A program made the position numbers and the translations under genes. A stretch of 7,650 bases of DNA, taken from Mailhella sp. Its GTDB lineage: Bacteria; Desulfobacterota; Desulfovibrionia; Desulfovibrionales; Desulfovibrionaceae. A model generated the notes under the pieces. That model had not been told where the DNA came from, did not search any database, and saw only the letters and a program-made list of their open reading frames with translations. The stretch spans positions 1 through 7,650 of the forward strand of contig JAKSQA010000041.1 in assembly GCA_024404335.1 (NCBI GenBank), in the 5' to 3' direction. Below, one piece after another: positions 7,463-7,650 of this stretch. Every line of letters starts with the position of its first letter. Within the stretch, counting starts at the first letter, position 1.

Positions 7463-7605
7463 GATGGCCCCCTGATGGGTCGGGAAAAGGCTTCGGTATG
7501 GCCGAAATATGGCATGAGCCTACTTGATACCGCGTCTAAAATAAAGATTTTCCTTGAAGGGATGGCTTTTTTGTCACGCGGCACTTCCCCTTTGGAGCCA
7601 TGGTG

Positions 7606-7611
7606 ATTATA
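7606..7611 (-). promoter_or_regulatory. Possible -10 box of the PAS/GGDEF/EAL gene
   Basis: The AT-rich upstream region contains ATTATAAT, which reads TATAAT on both strands (minus copy 7611-7606). No good -35 box is seen at 16-18 bases (ATGTGA/TGTGAA only), so an activator may be needed. Transcription from it would give a leader of about 140 bases with a small TTCGG/CCGAA hairpin (7492-7506). No known riboswitch pattern was recognised in 7463-7650. Confidence 0.3.
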
Positions 7612-7650
7612 ATAGAGGTACCACCCATTCACATGATACATATAGGAAAA

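Noticed and set aside
7463..7605. Cyclic-di-GMP riboswitch in the leader of the sensor gene
   Set aside because: The conserved blocks of the known class I element were not found; only a 5-bp hairpin is present.
5027..7606. 859-codon open frame on the + strand opposite the sensor gene
   Set aside because: It is antisense to clear PAS/GGDEF/EAL domains. Its Val/Glu/Gly-rich composition is typical of the mirror frame of a GC-rich gene. It has no recognisable domain.
7459..7641. 60-codon minus-strand frame whose stop overlaps the sensor start as ATGA
   Set aside because: The overlap looks like coupling, but there is no ribosome binding site before its ATG, its codons lack the local bias, and it covers the promoter-like AT-rich region. 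No known family.
7633..7650. Possible start of a rightward gene (ATG ATA CAT ATA ...) at the right edge
   Set aside because: Only six codons are visible, and AGAGGT is 13 bases away, too far for a convincing ribosome site.

Overview
The window looks like chromosomal DNA from a GC-rich anaerobe of the sulfate- or sulfite-reducing type, most likely a Desulfovibrionaceae relative such as Desulfovibrio, Bilophila or Mailhella. This is an inference. It rests on a DsrM/HmcE-type membrane cytochrome b paired with an HdrD/DsrK/HmcF-type iron-sulfur protein, on strongly C/G-ending codons, and on a very large PAS/GGDEF/EAL sensor protein. No RNA gene, CRISPR array, transposase or integrase is visible.

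Left part (1-2157, + strand): two genes of one transcription unit. The first is the C-terminal part of a NarI/DsrM-like membrane subunit, cut by the left edge. The second is a complete 531-residue protein with two [4Fe-4S] motifs and one intact CCG (noncubane cluster) site. Together they form a membrane-bound electron-transfer module of the DsrMK/HdrDE type. It would pass electrons between the quinone pool and a thiol/disulfide-type reaction on the cytoplasmic side. The unit ends in a clear intrinsic terminator. No dsrJOP-like genes follow.

Middle (2158-2476): a 319-base gap between convergent genes, with one terminator for each strand and nothing else convincing.

Right part (2477-7462, - strand): one gene of 1661 codons for a soluble cyclic-di-GMP signalling protein. 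The order is PAS (with four cysteines), PAS, degenerate GGDEF, EAL, six tandem PAS units, then a C-terminal GGDEF. The EAL domain keeps its catalytic residues. The last GGDEF keeps its signature and an inhibitory-site motif, but has an arginine where a glycine is normal in GHxxGD. The protein can be read as a multi-input switch that might both break down and make cyclic-di-GMP.

Right edge (7463-7650): an AT-rich, probably regulatory region with a perfect TATAAT and a possible leader of about 140 bases. The redox module and the sensor are convergent and so not co-transcribed; a functional link between them is possible but not shown by the sequence.
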